A DNA stretch of 8,490 nt from Xanthobacteraceae bacterium. Its GTDB lineage: Bacteria > Pseudomonadota > Alphaproteobacteria > Rhizobiales > Xanthobacteraceae. Location of the stretch: NCBI GenBank assembly GCA_030040825.1, contig JASHSY010000177.1, positions 1 to 8,490 of the forward strand, given 5' to 3'. The translations under genes were made by a program, and so were the position numbers. The notes under the pieces are model-generated. The model searched no databases and was not told where the DNA came from. It saw only the letters and a program-made list of their open reading frames with translations. The stretch's first letter is position 1; every line of letters starts with the position of its first letter. This document shows, piece by piece, positions 1 to 6,099 of this stretch.

Positions 1-582
1 TCGATTACGTTCAGCGAGATCGCCGGTGCGGTGTATTCGGGCACGACAAAGCTACCGCCCGAAGCACGCGACGAGCTTGCCGCCACCAAAACCTACGACC
101 CGATTTTCGGCACGACAACATCGGCGACCCATATCGCGGCGGTGGAAATCGATCCGGAAACTTATCAGGTGCGGGTGGATCGTTTCGCCGTCGCCGAAGA
201 TTGCGGCCGACTGGTCAATCCGATGATCGTCGACGGCCAGGTGCACGGCGGCGTCGCCCAGGGCATCGGCGCAGCGTTATACGAAGAAGTCGTCTACGAC
301 GATGACGGCCAGATCACGACCGCGACCCTCGCCGATTATCTGGTGCCTTCGGCTTGCGAAATTCCATCGATGCAGGTCGTGCATCTGGAAAGCGCCTCGC
401 CAACGACGCTTGGCGGCTTTCGCGGCATGGGCGAAGGCGGCACCATCGGCGCGCCTGCGGCGCTGGCCAATGCACTGAGCGATGCGCTCGCGCCACTCGG
501 CATCGAGATCAATGAGCTTCCTGCAACGCCGGAGCGTCTGTTCCGCCTGATCGAGACGGCACGACGCCGGGCCCAACGCTGA
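1..582 (+). CDS. Molybdenum hydroxylase large subunit, C-terminal part (partial)
   Basis: The frame is open from the first base, so the gene starts upstream; 193 codons and the TGA are present. The product resembles the C-terminal Mo-pterin-binding region of the xanthine dehydrogenase / aerobic CO dehydrogenase (CoxL) family, which hydroxylates heterocycles, aldehydes or aromatics with water-derived oxygen, or oxidises CO. Visible family features are a segment with DCGRLVNPMIVDGQVHGG, then GIGAALYEE, then DYLVPSACEIP, and near the end GMGEGGTIGAPAALANAL. The Glu of GEGG (codon 433-435) sits where the family has its active-site glutamate. The CoxL signature loop lies upstream of the window, so CO oxidation cannot be tested; the neighbouring acyl-CoA ligase, hydratase and SDR genes argue for an organic substrate (inference). 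Medium and small subunit genes are presumably upstream. The next gene starts 10 bases after the stop, so the two are probably co-transcribed. Confidence 0.9.
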   Translation, partial: SITFSEIAGAVYSGTTKLPPEARDELAATKTYDPIFGTTTSATHIAAVEIDPETYQVRVDRFAVAEDCGRLVNPMIVDGQVHGGVAQGIGAALYEEVVYDDDGQITTATLADYLVPSACEIPSMQVVHLESASPTTLGGFRGMGEGGTIGAPAALANALSDALAPLGIEINELPATPERLFRLIETARRRAQR

Positions 583-592
583 AAGACCGAAC

Positions 593-1345
593 ATGGATCT
601 GGGGCTGAAAGGAAAAGTCGTCGTGGTGACGGGCGCGACCAGCGGCGTCGGCCGCGAGATTGCGCGCAGCCTCGCCGCGGAAGGGGCGAACGTCGCCGTC
701 AATTACCGATCGTCCGCCGCGGAGGCCGAAGCGCTGGTCGGCGACATTGCGGCGTCGGGCGGCAAGGCTAGGGCTTACCAAGCTGACGTCGCCGATTTTG
801 CCGCGGTCAAGGCGATGGTCGAGAAGATCGTCGCGGATTTTGGCGGTCTCAACATCCTGATCAATAATGCAGGCTTGGCGATGCGCCAGCGCTTCGTTGA
901 AACCAGGCCGGAAGACTGGCGCCGGCAGATCGATGCCTGCCTTTACGGCGCCATCCACTGCTGCCACGCCGCCGTACCGCATCTTGATGCCGGCAAAGAC
1001 GGCCGCATCGTCAGCGTGATTGGCGATTCTTCGCGGGTCGGCGAATCCGGGTTGGCGATCGTTGCCGCTGCCCGCGCCGGCGTGGTCGCGCTGATGAAAT
1101 CGCTGGCGCGCGAGCTCGGCCGTTCCGGCACCACCGCGAACGCCGTATCGCTCGGCCTGGTCGAGACGCCGCACGACAAGGAATGGGTTGACGCCAACCG
1201 TGACAAATTGGTCAAGCTCTACCCGGTGCGCCGGCTAGGCCTGCCCGGCGACGTGGCGCCCATGGTCACACTGCTGGCGTCGCCGCATTCCGGCTGGATC
1301 ACCGGTCAGGTGCTCAGCATCAGCGGCGGCTACAGTATGGTGTAG
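593..1345 (+). CDS. SDR-family protein lacking the catalytic tetrad
   Basis: A 250-residue classical-size short-chain dehydrogenase/reductase fold. The N-terminal Rossmann cofactor motif TGATSGVG (13-20), the acidic turn ADVAD (64-68) and NNAG (91-94) are intact, so NAD(P) binding is expected. Overall it reads like BadH-type hydroxyacyl-CoA dehydrogenases or FabG. Aligning by eye to FabG, the four catalytic positions are all changed: Asn to Cys116 (ACLYG), Ser to Gly144 (SVIGDSS), Tyr to Val157 and Lys to Arg161 (VAAARAG). The usual PG motif after strand 6 reads SLGLVETP. The flanking sequence is well preserved and the frame is intact, so this looks like a diverged protein rather than a decaying gene. 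Function is therefore uncertain: an unusual mechanism, a ligand-binding role or a non-redox reaction. ATG start 10 bases after the upstream stop with a weak GAAAGA ribosome site suggests coupling. Confidence 0.9.
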   Translation: MDLGLKGKVVVVTGATSGVGREIARSLAAEGANVAVNYRSSAAEAEALVGDIAASGGKARAYQADVADFAAVKAMVEKIVADFGGLNILINNAGLAMRQRFVETRPEDWRRQIDACLYGAIHCCHAAVPHLDAGKDGRIVSVIGDSSRVGESGLAIVAAARAGVVALMKSLARELGRSGTTANAVSLGLVETPHDKEWVDANRDKLVKLYPVRRLGLPGDVAPMVTLLASPHSGWITGQVLSISGGYSMV

Positions 1346-1346
1346 G

Positions 1347-1429
1347 GGATGATCCCGAATAGTGGATGCCGGTTTCCCGCCTTCGCGAAGCCCGCTTCGG
1401 CGGGCGAAGGAAAGTCGAAAAAGATCGCG
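1347..1429. repeat. Composite intergenic repeat: Rhizobiales-type palindrome with a nested hairpin
   Basis: The spacer between the first SDR and the ligase begins with a left arm (1349-1374, containing AGTGGATGCCGGTTT) that closely matches the palindrome at 6692-6740. A GC-rich hairpin then follows: CCTTCG (1380-1385) pairs with CGAAGG (1405-1410), and inside it CCCGC (1391-1395) pairs with GCGGG (1400-1404) around a TTCG loop, with a CGAAG bulge. After it comes TCGAAAAAGATC, resembling the right arm CCGAAAAGATC of the 6692-6740 copy. The simplest reading is one mobile-type palindrome with a second inserted in its centre. It ends just before the ligase ribosome site. Confidence 0.6.
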
Positions 1430-1432
1430 GCC

Positions 1433-1438
1433 GAAGGA
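1433..1438 (+). promoter_or_regulatory. Ribosome binding site that sets a GTG start
   Basis: GAAGGA lies 8 bases before GTG at 1447. It favours this start for the acyl-CoA ligase over the ATG at 1366, whose extra 27 residues are translated repeat sequence and have no counterpart in the family. Confidence 0.65.
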
Positions 1439-1446
1439 TAATCGCT

Positions 1447-2991
1447 GTGCTGCGTACCGACCTGATCGCACCGATTGCCGAGTTGCTGCGCCGACACGCC
1501 GCGGCGCGTGGCCAAAAATGCGCCTATCGCGACGCGCAAACGGCGGTGACTTATGCCGCGCTGCTTGAGCGCACCGGCAACCTCGCCAGCCATCTCGCCG
1601 ACCACGGCGTCGCATCCGGGGATACGGTCGCGATCTTCCTGCCGAACTCGGTCGCTTGGGTTGAGAGCCTGATCGCCGTCGCGCGCGCCGGCGCGATCGG
1701 CGTGCCGATCAGTTATGAGTCGACCGAGACGGAGATCGGCTACCGGCTGGCCGATGCCGACTGCAAGGCGGTCATTACGACCGCCGAACGCGCCGAGCTT
1801 GTCGCCAAGCTCACAGCGTCGGCAGTCAGCCGTGTGACGCTGATTGCCACCGATCGCGGCACGTGCAACGCGGCGACGTTGCGCTACCAGGACCTCGTCA
1901 CTGCGCCGGCGCGATCGGCGCCGCGCGATCCGGCTTCGCTGCACGACGATGCATTCATTCTGTACACCTCAGGCACGACCGGCCGCGCCAAGGGCGTGCG
2001 TCTCACCGTACACGGTATGCTGTGGGTGACGGCCGCCTGCTGGGCGCCGATCACCGGCCTTTCCGAACGGGACACTATGCTGTCGCCGCTGCCGTTGTTT
2101 CATTCCTACGCGTTGAATCTGCCAGTACTGAGCACGCTCGCCACCGGCGCGACCTGTCACATCATGGAGAAATTCTCCACCGGCGAAGCAGTCCGGCTGC
2201 TCAAAACAGGGGAATTCACATTCTTTCCCGGCGTGCCGACCATGTTTCACTATCTGTTGCAGGCGACCCACGGCGAGAAGGATTTGAAATTTCCCAATCT
2301 ACGGCTGTGCGTCTCAGCCGGCGCCATAATGCCGGCGACGCTGAACCGCCAATTCGAGGACCGTCTCAGCATTCCGCTGCTCGACGGTTACGGGATTACC
2401 GAAACCTCGACCATGGTGACGATGAACTGGCCGACTGGCGGCCGCGTGTTCGGATCGTGCGGCATCGCACTCCCCGGACTTGCGGTGCGCATTGTCGATC
2501 CCAATGGCCGTGACGTCGGACCGGGCGACGAAGGCGAACTGATCGTCCGCGGGCCGAACGTGATGCCCGGCTACTACAACAAGCCCGAAGAAACGCGAAA
2601 CGCGTTGCGGGCCGGCTGGTATCACACCGGCGATTTGGCCAAGAGCGACGAGAACGGCTTCATCACCATCACCGGACGGCTGAAGGAACTCATCATCCGC
2701 GGCGGTCAAAACATTGCGCCGGCGGAAATCGAGGAAGTGGTGAATACCTTTGCGGCAGTGCTCGACTGCGCCGTAGTCGGGATCGCACACGAACATCTTG
2801 GCGAGGTGCCGGCGCTGTTCGTGGTGCCGCGACCGGGCAAATCCTTGGAAACCGAGGCTTTGCTCGCGCATTGCCGCACGCAACTGTCGGCTTATAAGGT
2901 GCCGCAAATCTTACAAACGATCGCCGAAATCCCGCGCACCGGCTCAGGCAAAATCATTCGCTATAAGCTGCGCGAATTACTGAAGACTTGA
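1447..2991 (+). CDS. AMP-forming acyl-CoA synthetase (ligase), substrate unknown
   Basis: 514 residues from GTG at 1447, the usual length for the ANL adenylate-forming superfamily. It activates a carboxylic acid with ATP to the acyl-adenylate and then the CoA thioester. Core motifs numbered from the GTG: P-loop YTSGTTGRAKG (173-183), the A5 motif YGITETS (315-321), TGDL (394-397), the hinge segment GRLKELIIRGGQNIAP (410-425), and the C-terminal PRTGSGKI with catalytic Lys502. All are intact, so the enzyme should be active. The closest resemblance is to FadD/benzoate- or cyclohexanecarboxylate-CoA ligase-like proteins, but the substrate cannot be read by eye. It follows the tetrad-less SDR by 101 bases that hold a composite repeat, and its stop is 25 bases from the stop of the convergent bactofilin gene. 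No convincing terminator is visible in that gap. Confidence 0.92.
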   Translation: MLRTDLIAPIAELLRRHAAARGQKCAYRDAQTAVTYAALLERTGNLASHLADHGVASGDTVAIFLPNSVAWVESLIAVARAGAIGVPISYESTETEIGYRLADADCKAVITTAERAELVAKLTASAVSRVTLIATDRGTCNAATLRYQDLVTAPARSAPRDPASLHDDAFILYTSGTTGRAKGVRLTVHGMLWVTAACWAPITGLSERDTMLSPLPLFHSYALNLPVLSTLATGATCHIMEKFSTGEAVRLLKTGEFTFFPGVPTMFHYLLQATHGEKDLKFPNLRLCVSAGAIMPATLNRQFEDRLSIPLLDGYGITETSTMVTMNWPTGGRVFGSCGIALPGLAVRIVDPNGRDVGPGDEGELIVRGPNVMPGYYNKPEETRNALRAGWYHTGDLAKSDENGFITITGRLKELIIRGGQNIAPAEIEEVVNTFAAVLDCAVVGIAHEHLGEVPALFVVPRPGKSLETEALLAHCRTQLSAYKVPQILQTIAEIPRTGSGKIIRYKLRELLKT

Positions 2992-3016
2992 AGTCGAAAC
3001 CCGGTGTTGTCGGCCG

Positions 3017-3481
3017 TCAAATTGCCGCCGACATCGGACCGGGCATGTCGAGCGCTGGCAAATCGACCCGCCGCGCAGGCGTGACCGCGGGTTTGTCGCC
3101 GCGCGCATCTTGCCGGTTGTAGGGGGCGAGCGATTGCGACCCGGCGGTCGCAGAAGATATTCCGCCGGTGATCGTGGCCCCCTGCTCGATGCCGAGCATG
3201 CCACAACTGACATTTCCTTCGACGCGGCTGGTTGCACGCAGCATCAACAGGCCCCGCACATCGAGCTTGTCGAACACCTTGCCAAAAATCTCCGCATTGT
3301 GCGAGACGCTGACACGGCCTCTGATGGTCCCGGTTTCACGCACCAGGAGATTATCGACCGTTATGTCGCCTTCGAGCACCCCGTCAACAATGACGGTCTC
3401 GGACTGAAGCAACGCTCCCTTGATGGTAACCCCTTTGCCAACACAAAGTTTGTTGGCTTCCGTCTTGACCGCTTCCGACAT
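3017..3481 (-). CDS. Bactofilin family cytoskeletal protein
   Basis: 154 residues from ATG at 3481 on the minus strand. Bactofilins polymerise without nucleotide into filaments at the inner face of the membrane and act in stalk, cell-shape or polarity functions in alphaproteobacteria. The core (about residues 12-108) shows the right-handed beta-helix pattern of short repeated rungs with spaced Gly and Val/Ile: VGKGVTIKGALLQSETVIVD, GVLEGDITVDNLLV, GTIRGRVSV, AEIFGKVFDKLDVRGLL, SRVEGNVSC, GATITGG. Short N-terminal (1-11) and Pro/Arg/Ala-rich C-terminal (112-154) tails are typical disordered ends. An in-frame upstream start at 3526 would add 15 residues, MSRVAHHPGGKGRQS, with no family support; ATG 3481 has GGGAAAGGG upstream. 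The gene is convergent with the ligase and divergent from the hydratase, so it interrupts the catabolic cluster on the opposite strand. Which paralogue it is (BacA/BacB type) cannot be decided. Confidence 0.88.
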   Translation of the reverse strand: MSEAVKTEANKLCVGKGVTIKGALLQSETVIVDGVLEGDITVDNLLVRETGTIRGRVSVSHNAEIFGKVFDKLDVRGLLMLRATSRVEGNVSCGMLGIEQGATITGGISSATAGSQSLAPYNRQDARGDKPAVTPARRVDLPALDMPGPMSAAI

Positions 3482-3575
3482 CGATTGTCGCCCTTTCCCG
3501 CCTGGGTGGTGTGCGACGCGACTCACAAACTCAATTTACGATCTTGCGCGGGATTGGGTGACCAGCGGCAAAGGC

Positions 3576-3590
3576 TTATCCACAGGATAA
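3576..3590. promoter_or_regulatory. DnaA-box sequence within a small dyad
   Basis: TTATCCACA (3576-3584) is an exact match to the consensus DnaA box, and with the following bases forms a perfect hyphenated dyad TTATCC-ACA-GGATAA. It lies in the spacer between the divergent bactofilin and hydratase genes, about 95 bases from the bactofilin start and 86 from the hydratase start. One GANTC methylation-type site (GACTC, 3520-3524) lies between it and bactofilin. The match is direct; a regulatory role is inference, since a lone box can occur by chance. Confidence 0.4.
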
Positions 3591-3676
3591 CGACCCTGTA
3601 CACTAAGGCAAATCCAAGCGGCCCACCAACGTTCGAAGGCTTTCTGGGTTGTGCCGCAGGGGGGTTGCAGACGGGG

Positions 3677-4471
3677 ATGGCGATGGCGGCCGATGTCATT
3701 CAAATTGCCCAAACCCTGATCGACGAGCATCGCCGCGGCGTGAAATATCGGCCGTTCGCTGCGGCTTGTGGAATCACCGACGTTGCCGATGCTTATGCCG
3801 TGCAGCGCGAATATGTCCGGTTGCTTTCAGACGCGCATGGCGGCGGCGCGGCGGGCTACAAGATCGGGCTGACCACCAAACGCATGCAGGCCATGTGCCA
3901 GATCGATAGCCCGGTCGCCGGTATCGTTCTCAAGGACCGCGTGTATGCGTCCGGCGTGACCGTACCGGCATCCAACTATGGACATGTGGGCCTCGAGTTT
4001 GAAATTGCGGTCCGCATCGGCCGCGACTTTCGCCCGAACGGAGGAACGCCCGGACTGGCAGAGGTCGCCGATGCAGTGGATGCAGTCGCACCCGCGATCG
4101 AAATCATTGACGACCGCGGCGCCGATTACCGGGCGCTGGACGCTTTGTCGCTCATTGCCGACAATGCGTGGAACGGCGGCATCGTGCTCGGCCCGTTTGG
4201 ACGGCCGTGGCCCGATCTTACAGCGGTCGAAGCGGTCGTTTCGCTTGACGGCACGATCGTCGATCGCGGTTTCGGGCGTGAGGTTCTCGGCCATCCGTTT
4301 CATTCCCTCGCTTGGCTGGCGGCGCACTTGGCCGAAACCGGATCGATGCTGCGCGCCGGCGATGTGGTGATGACCGGAAGCTTGGTGACGACCAAATTTC
4401 CCGACAAATCCTCGGTCTATCGTTACGCGCTCACCGGCTTGGGCGCGGTCGAGCTGGCAATCAGAGCCTAG
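3677..4471 (+). CDS. 2-keto-4-pentenoate hydratase-like protein (MhpD/FAH superfamily)
   Basis: 264 residues, the usual length for 2-hydroxypenta-2,4-dienoate hydratases and 4-oxalocrotonate decarboxylases of meta-cleavage pathways. Those enzymes add water to, or decarboxylate, 2-keto-enoates using a divalent metal. Visible features: GYKIGLTTKRMQ (60-71) with Lys62, the metal-ligand pair Glu107 and Glu109 in GLEFEIAV, the third likely ligand Glu142 in PAIEIIDDR, then ADNAWNGGIVLG (161-172), LGHPFHSLAWLA (204-215), the GDVVMTGSL (228-236) segment and the usual hydrophobic C-terminus. ATG 3677 is preferred, with AGGGGGG at 3658-3664; ATG 3683 is equally possible, with GGGG at 3673-3676. An open extension to 3110 is only antisense of bactofilin. 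It sits 12 bases before the second SDR, probably in one operon. No ring-cleavage dioxygenase is in the window, so the substrate is open. Confidence 0.88.
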   Translation: MAMAADVIQIAQTLIDEHRRGVKYRPFAAACGITDVADAYAVQREYVRLLSDAHGGGAAGYKIGLTTKRMQAMCQIDSPVAGIVLKDRVYASGVTVPASNYGHVGLEFEIAVRIGRDFRPNGGTPGLAEVADAVDAVAPAIEIIDDRGADYRALDALSLIADNAWNGGIVLGPFGRPWPDLTAVEAVVSLDGTIVDRGFGREVLGHPFHSLAWLAAHLAETGSMLRAGDVVMTGSLVTTKFPDKSSVYRYALTGLGAVELAIRA

Positions 4472-4483
4472 TGGAAGCGCGCC

Positions 4484-5218
4484 ATGGACCTCGGCTTGGA
4501 AACCAAACGCGCGCTGGTGACCGGAGCGTCGAAGGGTCTCGGTAAAGCCGTTGCCGGTGCGTTGCGCACCGAGGGCGCCGCCGTCGCGATCTGCGCGAGA
4601 GACGCCGGACGGGTCGCGGCCGCTGCGAAGGATATTGGCGCGGTCGGGCTGGTCGGCGATCTTTCGATTCCGGGCGCCGCGGCGAATATTGCGCGACAGG
4701 CGATCGAAAAGCTGGGCGGTGTCGATATCCTGGTGGTGAACACCGGCGGTCCCCCCGCCGGCACATTCGAGACGACCGCCGATGAGGCTTGGCGCCGCGC
4801 ATTCGAGAATTTGTGGATGAGTACGGTCGATCTGATCCGGGGCTGCCTTCCCGGCATGCGCGAACGCCGCTTCGGGCGGATCATGATCGTGACCTCGATG
4901 ACAGCGCGCGAGCCGCTGGCGAAGCTGATGATCTCGAACGCACTCCGCCCGGGTATTCACGGTCTGGTCAATGCGCTCAGCCGCGAAGTCGCCGGCGACG
5001 GCATCACCGTCAACGCCATCATGCCAGGCTACACGCTGACCGAGCGCCTGCGCGACATCGGCATCGACGAAGAGAAAATCGCCGCGCAAATCCCAGCCGG
5101 ACGGCTGGGCCGGCCGGAGGAATTCGCCGCACTGGCGACGTTCCTTGCGTCGGAGCAAGCCGGTTACATCTGCGGCCAGGCCATCGCCTGCGACGGCGGC
5201 TATTTGCACGCGATTTGA
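4484..5218 (+). CDS. SDR-family oxidoreductase of the atypical BKR-like subgroup
   Basis: 244 residues, classical SDR size. The cofactor motif TGASKGLG (13-20) is canonical, Asn109 (ENLW) and Ser138 (IVTS) occupy tetrad positions, but the YxxxK pair reads SNALR, so Tyr becomes Ser151 and Lys becomes Arg155. NNAG is replaced by NTGG (86-89). This matches what I recall of a CDD subgroup described as beta-ketoacyl-ACP-reductase-like SDRs with an imperfect catalytic tetrad. Members are often annotated 3-oxoacyl-ACP reductase, but that activity is not supported by the residues. The C-terminus has PGYTLTERL and a well-kept GRLGRPEEFAALATFLAS (207-224) and CDGGY. The ATG at 4484 has GGAAG 6 bases upstream and follows the hydratase stop by 12 bases, indicating an operon. 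It shares the N-terminal MDLGL start with the first SDR. It is the last gene of the cluster; the next gene is convergent. Confidence 0.9.
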   Translation: MDLGLETKRALVTGASKGLGKAVAGALRTEGAAVAICARDAGRVAAAAKDIGAVGLVGDLSIPGAAANIARQAIEKLGGVDILVVNTGGPPAGTFETTADEAWRRAFENLWMSTVDLIRGCLPGMRERRFGRIMIVTSMTAREPLAKLMISNALRPGIHGLVNALSREVAGDGITVNAIMPGYTLTERLRDIGIDEEKIAAQIPAGRLGRPEEFAALATFLASEQAGYICGQAIACDGGYLHAI

Positions 5219-5353
5219 GGCGCGCTTCGACGCCCTGCCGGCGCCGCAAAAGATGAACGCGACGCGGCCGTACCAGTTCCTCAAATTGGCCGGACGTACG
5301 GCTTCGCTCTCCGGTGGGCGCCGGCGACTGATATTGGCGGAGTTTCGTCGTCG

Positions 5354-5809
5354 TTATGCGGCGCGAACCGGATCGGCTGAATGCTGCGCCGTTGTTTGTT
5401 CCTGATCCGGAAATGTATGCGTACCGGCAGGCAGTTGCAGCACAGTCGCGCGCTGTTGGGCGCGCAGGCGTGTCAACAACACAATCTGACCGTCAGGAAA
5501 TTCGATAGCATCGTGCTGGGTGAAGGGCTTATCCAAGTTGATCTGGCGAAACCGTCCGACTTTTTGGCCGGTGTTCCATCGATCCTTGTTGAAGAAAAGG
5601 GTCTGCAACCACGTAAAGTGGCGATAGACCTCGGCCTCGAACGCAAGTTCCGTACCGGGACGCAGACATACAGCGACACTCGGTTCATCCACCGCTGAGA
5701 ACCCGCGGGTAAAAGCTTTACTGAATCGAGTCGCAAATTGAGTGGTGATCAGCTTGTCGCCGACTTTGGCAGGCCGAGATGCAACGTCTTGAAGGCTATA
5801 GTCGCACAC
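5354..5809 (-). CDS. Conserved hypothetical protein, CDYSL type
   Basis: 151 residues from GTG at 5809. I do not know a function. The N-terminus VCDYSLQDVASRPAKVGDKL (1-20) and the segments DEPSVAVCLRPGTELAFEAE (41-60), VGRFRQINLD (84-93), HDAIEFPDGQIVLLTRL (99-115) and ATVLQLPA (121-128) resemble small conserved hypothetical proteins I recall from Bradyrhizobium-like genomes. There is no signal peptide or membrane segment, so it is probably cytoplasmic; Cys2 and Cys48 are the only cysteines. The last ~20 residues are low-complexity and look unconserved. The GTG start is set by AAGGAG 9 bases upstream; an extension to 5908 adds an Arg- and Cys-rich stretch that does not look like protein. It is convergent with the second SDR and faces a 290-base spacer upstream. 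Confidence 0.75.
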   Translation of the reverse strand: MCDYSLQDVASRPAKVGDKLITTQFATRFSKAFTRGFSAVDEPSVAVCLRPGTELAFEAEVYRHFTWLQTLFFNKDRWNTGQKVGRFRQINLDKPFTQHDAIEFPDGQIVLLTRLRAQQRATVLQLPAGTHTFPDQEQTTAQHSADPVRAA

Positions 5810-5818
5810 GAGCGGATG

Positions 5819-5824
5819 CTCCTT
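5819..5824 (-). promoter_or_regulatory. Ribosome binding site that sets a GTG start
   Basis: On the minus strand AAGGAG lies 9 bases before GTG at 5809. It is the best Shine-Dalgarno match in the window and decides the start of the CDYSL-type hypothetical gene. Confidence 0.7.
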
Positions 5825-5908
5825 ATTTGGGGGGTTGATTGAGCAACATAAGCGGCGCCGAGAGCGTTCCCACAAACCAATATCTCTGCTTGCGGTCGCA
5901 TGTCGCAC

Positions 5909-5938
5909 GCTTCCATGAACGGTGCTTCCATGAACGGT
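5909..5938. repeat. Perfect 15-bp tandem duplication
   Basis: GCTTCCATGAACGGT occurs twice head to tail (5909-5923 and 5924-5938), about 100 bases upstream of the start of the CDYSL-type gene. It could lie near that gene's promoter: a weak minus-strand TTGACG (5959-5964) with TTAACC (5936-5941) at 17-base spacing overlaps its edge, but I would not call that promoter on its own. Confidence 0.8.
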
Positions 5939-5982
5939 TAAGTGTCACCCAATGGCCTCGTCAATGTATTAGACTTTCCGAC

Positions 5983-6090
5983 TTATGCACTGCGATTTTG
6001 CACTGCGATTTGCGGCTCGTCGATGCCGATGTCGCGCAACCGCTCAGCCGGCGAGTAGAACATGGCGGACGCCGTCGCCAGAGGGTACAC
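5983..6090 (-). pseudogene. Possible gene remnant sharing an ERLRDIGIDE segment with the second SDR
   Basis: A 35-codon minus-strand frame from GTG 6090 (or ATG 6063) to TAA 5983. It is in phase with, and directly after, the stop of the lipoprotein gene. It encodes AERLRDIGIDEPQIAVQ, close to TERLRDIGIDEEKIAAQ of the second SDR, and shares an exact 22-base stretch with it (6017-6038 against 5049-5070, opposite strands). Its 3' end contains a perfect 13-bp tandem duplication that shifts the frame. Removing one copy would give a C-terminus ending VHKSESLIH. No good ribosome site is visible. It may be a fragment of an SDR paralogue, or of a short DUF1127-like protein, whose C-termini carry a similar LRDIGI motif. 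It may not be expressed at all. Confidence 0.3.
5986..6011. repeat. Perfect 13-bp tandem duplication
   Basis: TGCACTGCGATTT occurs twice head to tail (5986-5998 and 5999-6011). As 13 is not a multiple of 3, it shifts the frame of the short reading frame it lies in, as expected in non-functional or non-coding DNA. Confidence 0.85.
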
Positions 6091-6099
6091 CGCCCCAGG

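Noticed and set aside
1330..1944. 204-residue minus-strand open frame
   Set aside because: Shadow of the acyl-CoA ligase N-terminal region, Arg-rich and crossing a repeat.
3009..3032. GTCGGC/GCCGAC dyad near the convergent ligase and bactofilin stops as a terminator
   Set aside because: It has a 12-base loop, no T-run on either strand, and lies mostly in bactofilin coding sequence.
3110..3676. Upstream in-frame extension of the hydratase (453-residue version)
   Set aside because: The extra 189 residues are the antisense of bactofilin and spacer; homologous family length and ribosome sites support a start at 3677 or 3683.
3827..5284. 485-residue minus-strand open frame
   Set aside because: It is antisense to the hydratase and second SDR; the composition is Arg/His/Asp-rich with no domain, as expected of a GC-rich shadow frame.
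5253..5405. 50-residue plus-strand frame after the second SDR
   Set aside because: No ribosome site, no recognised similarity, and it overlaps the 3' end of the convergent CDYSL-type gene. The 135-base spacer 5219-5353 otherwise shows nothing I can name.
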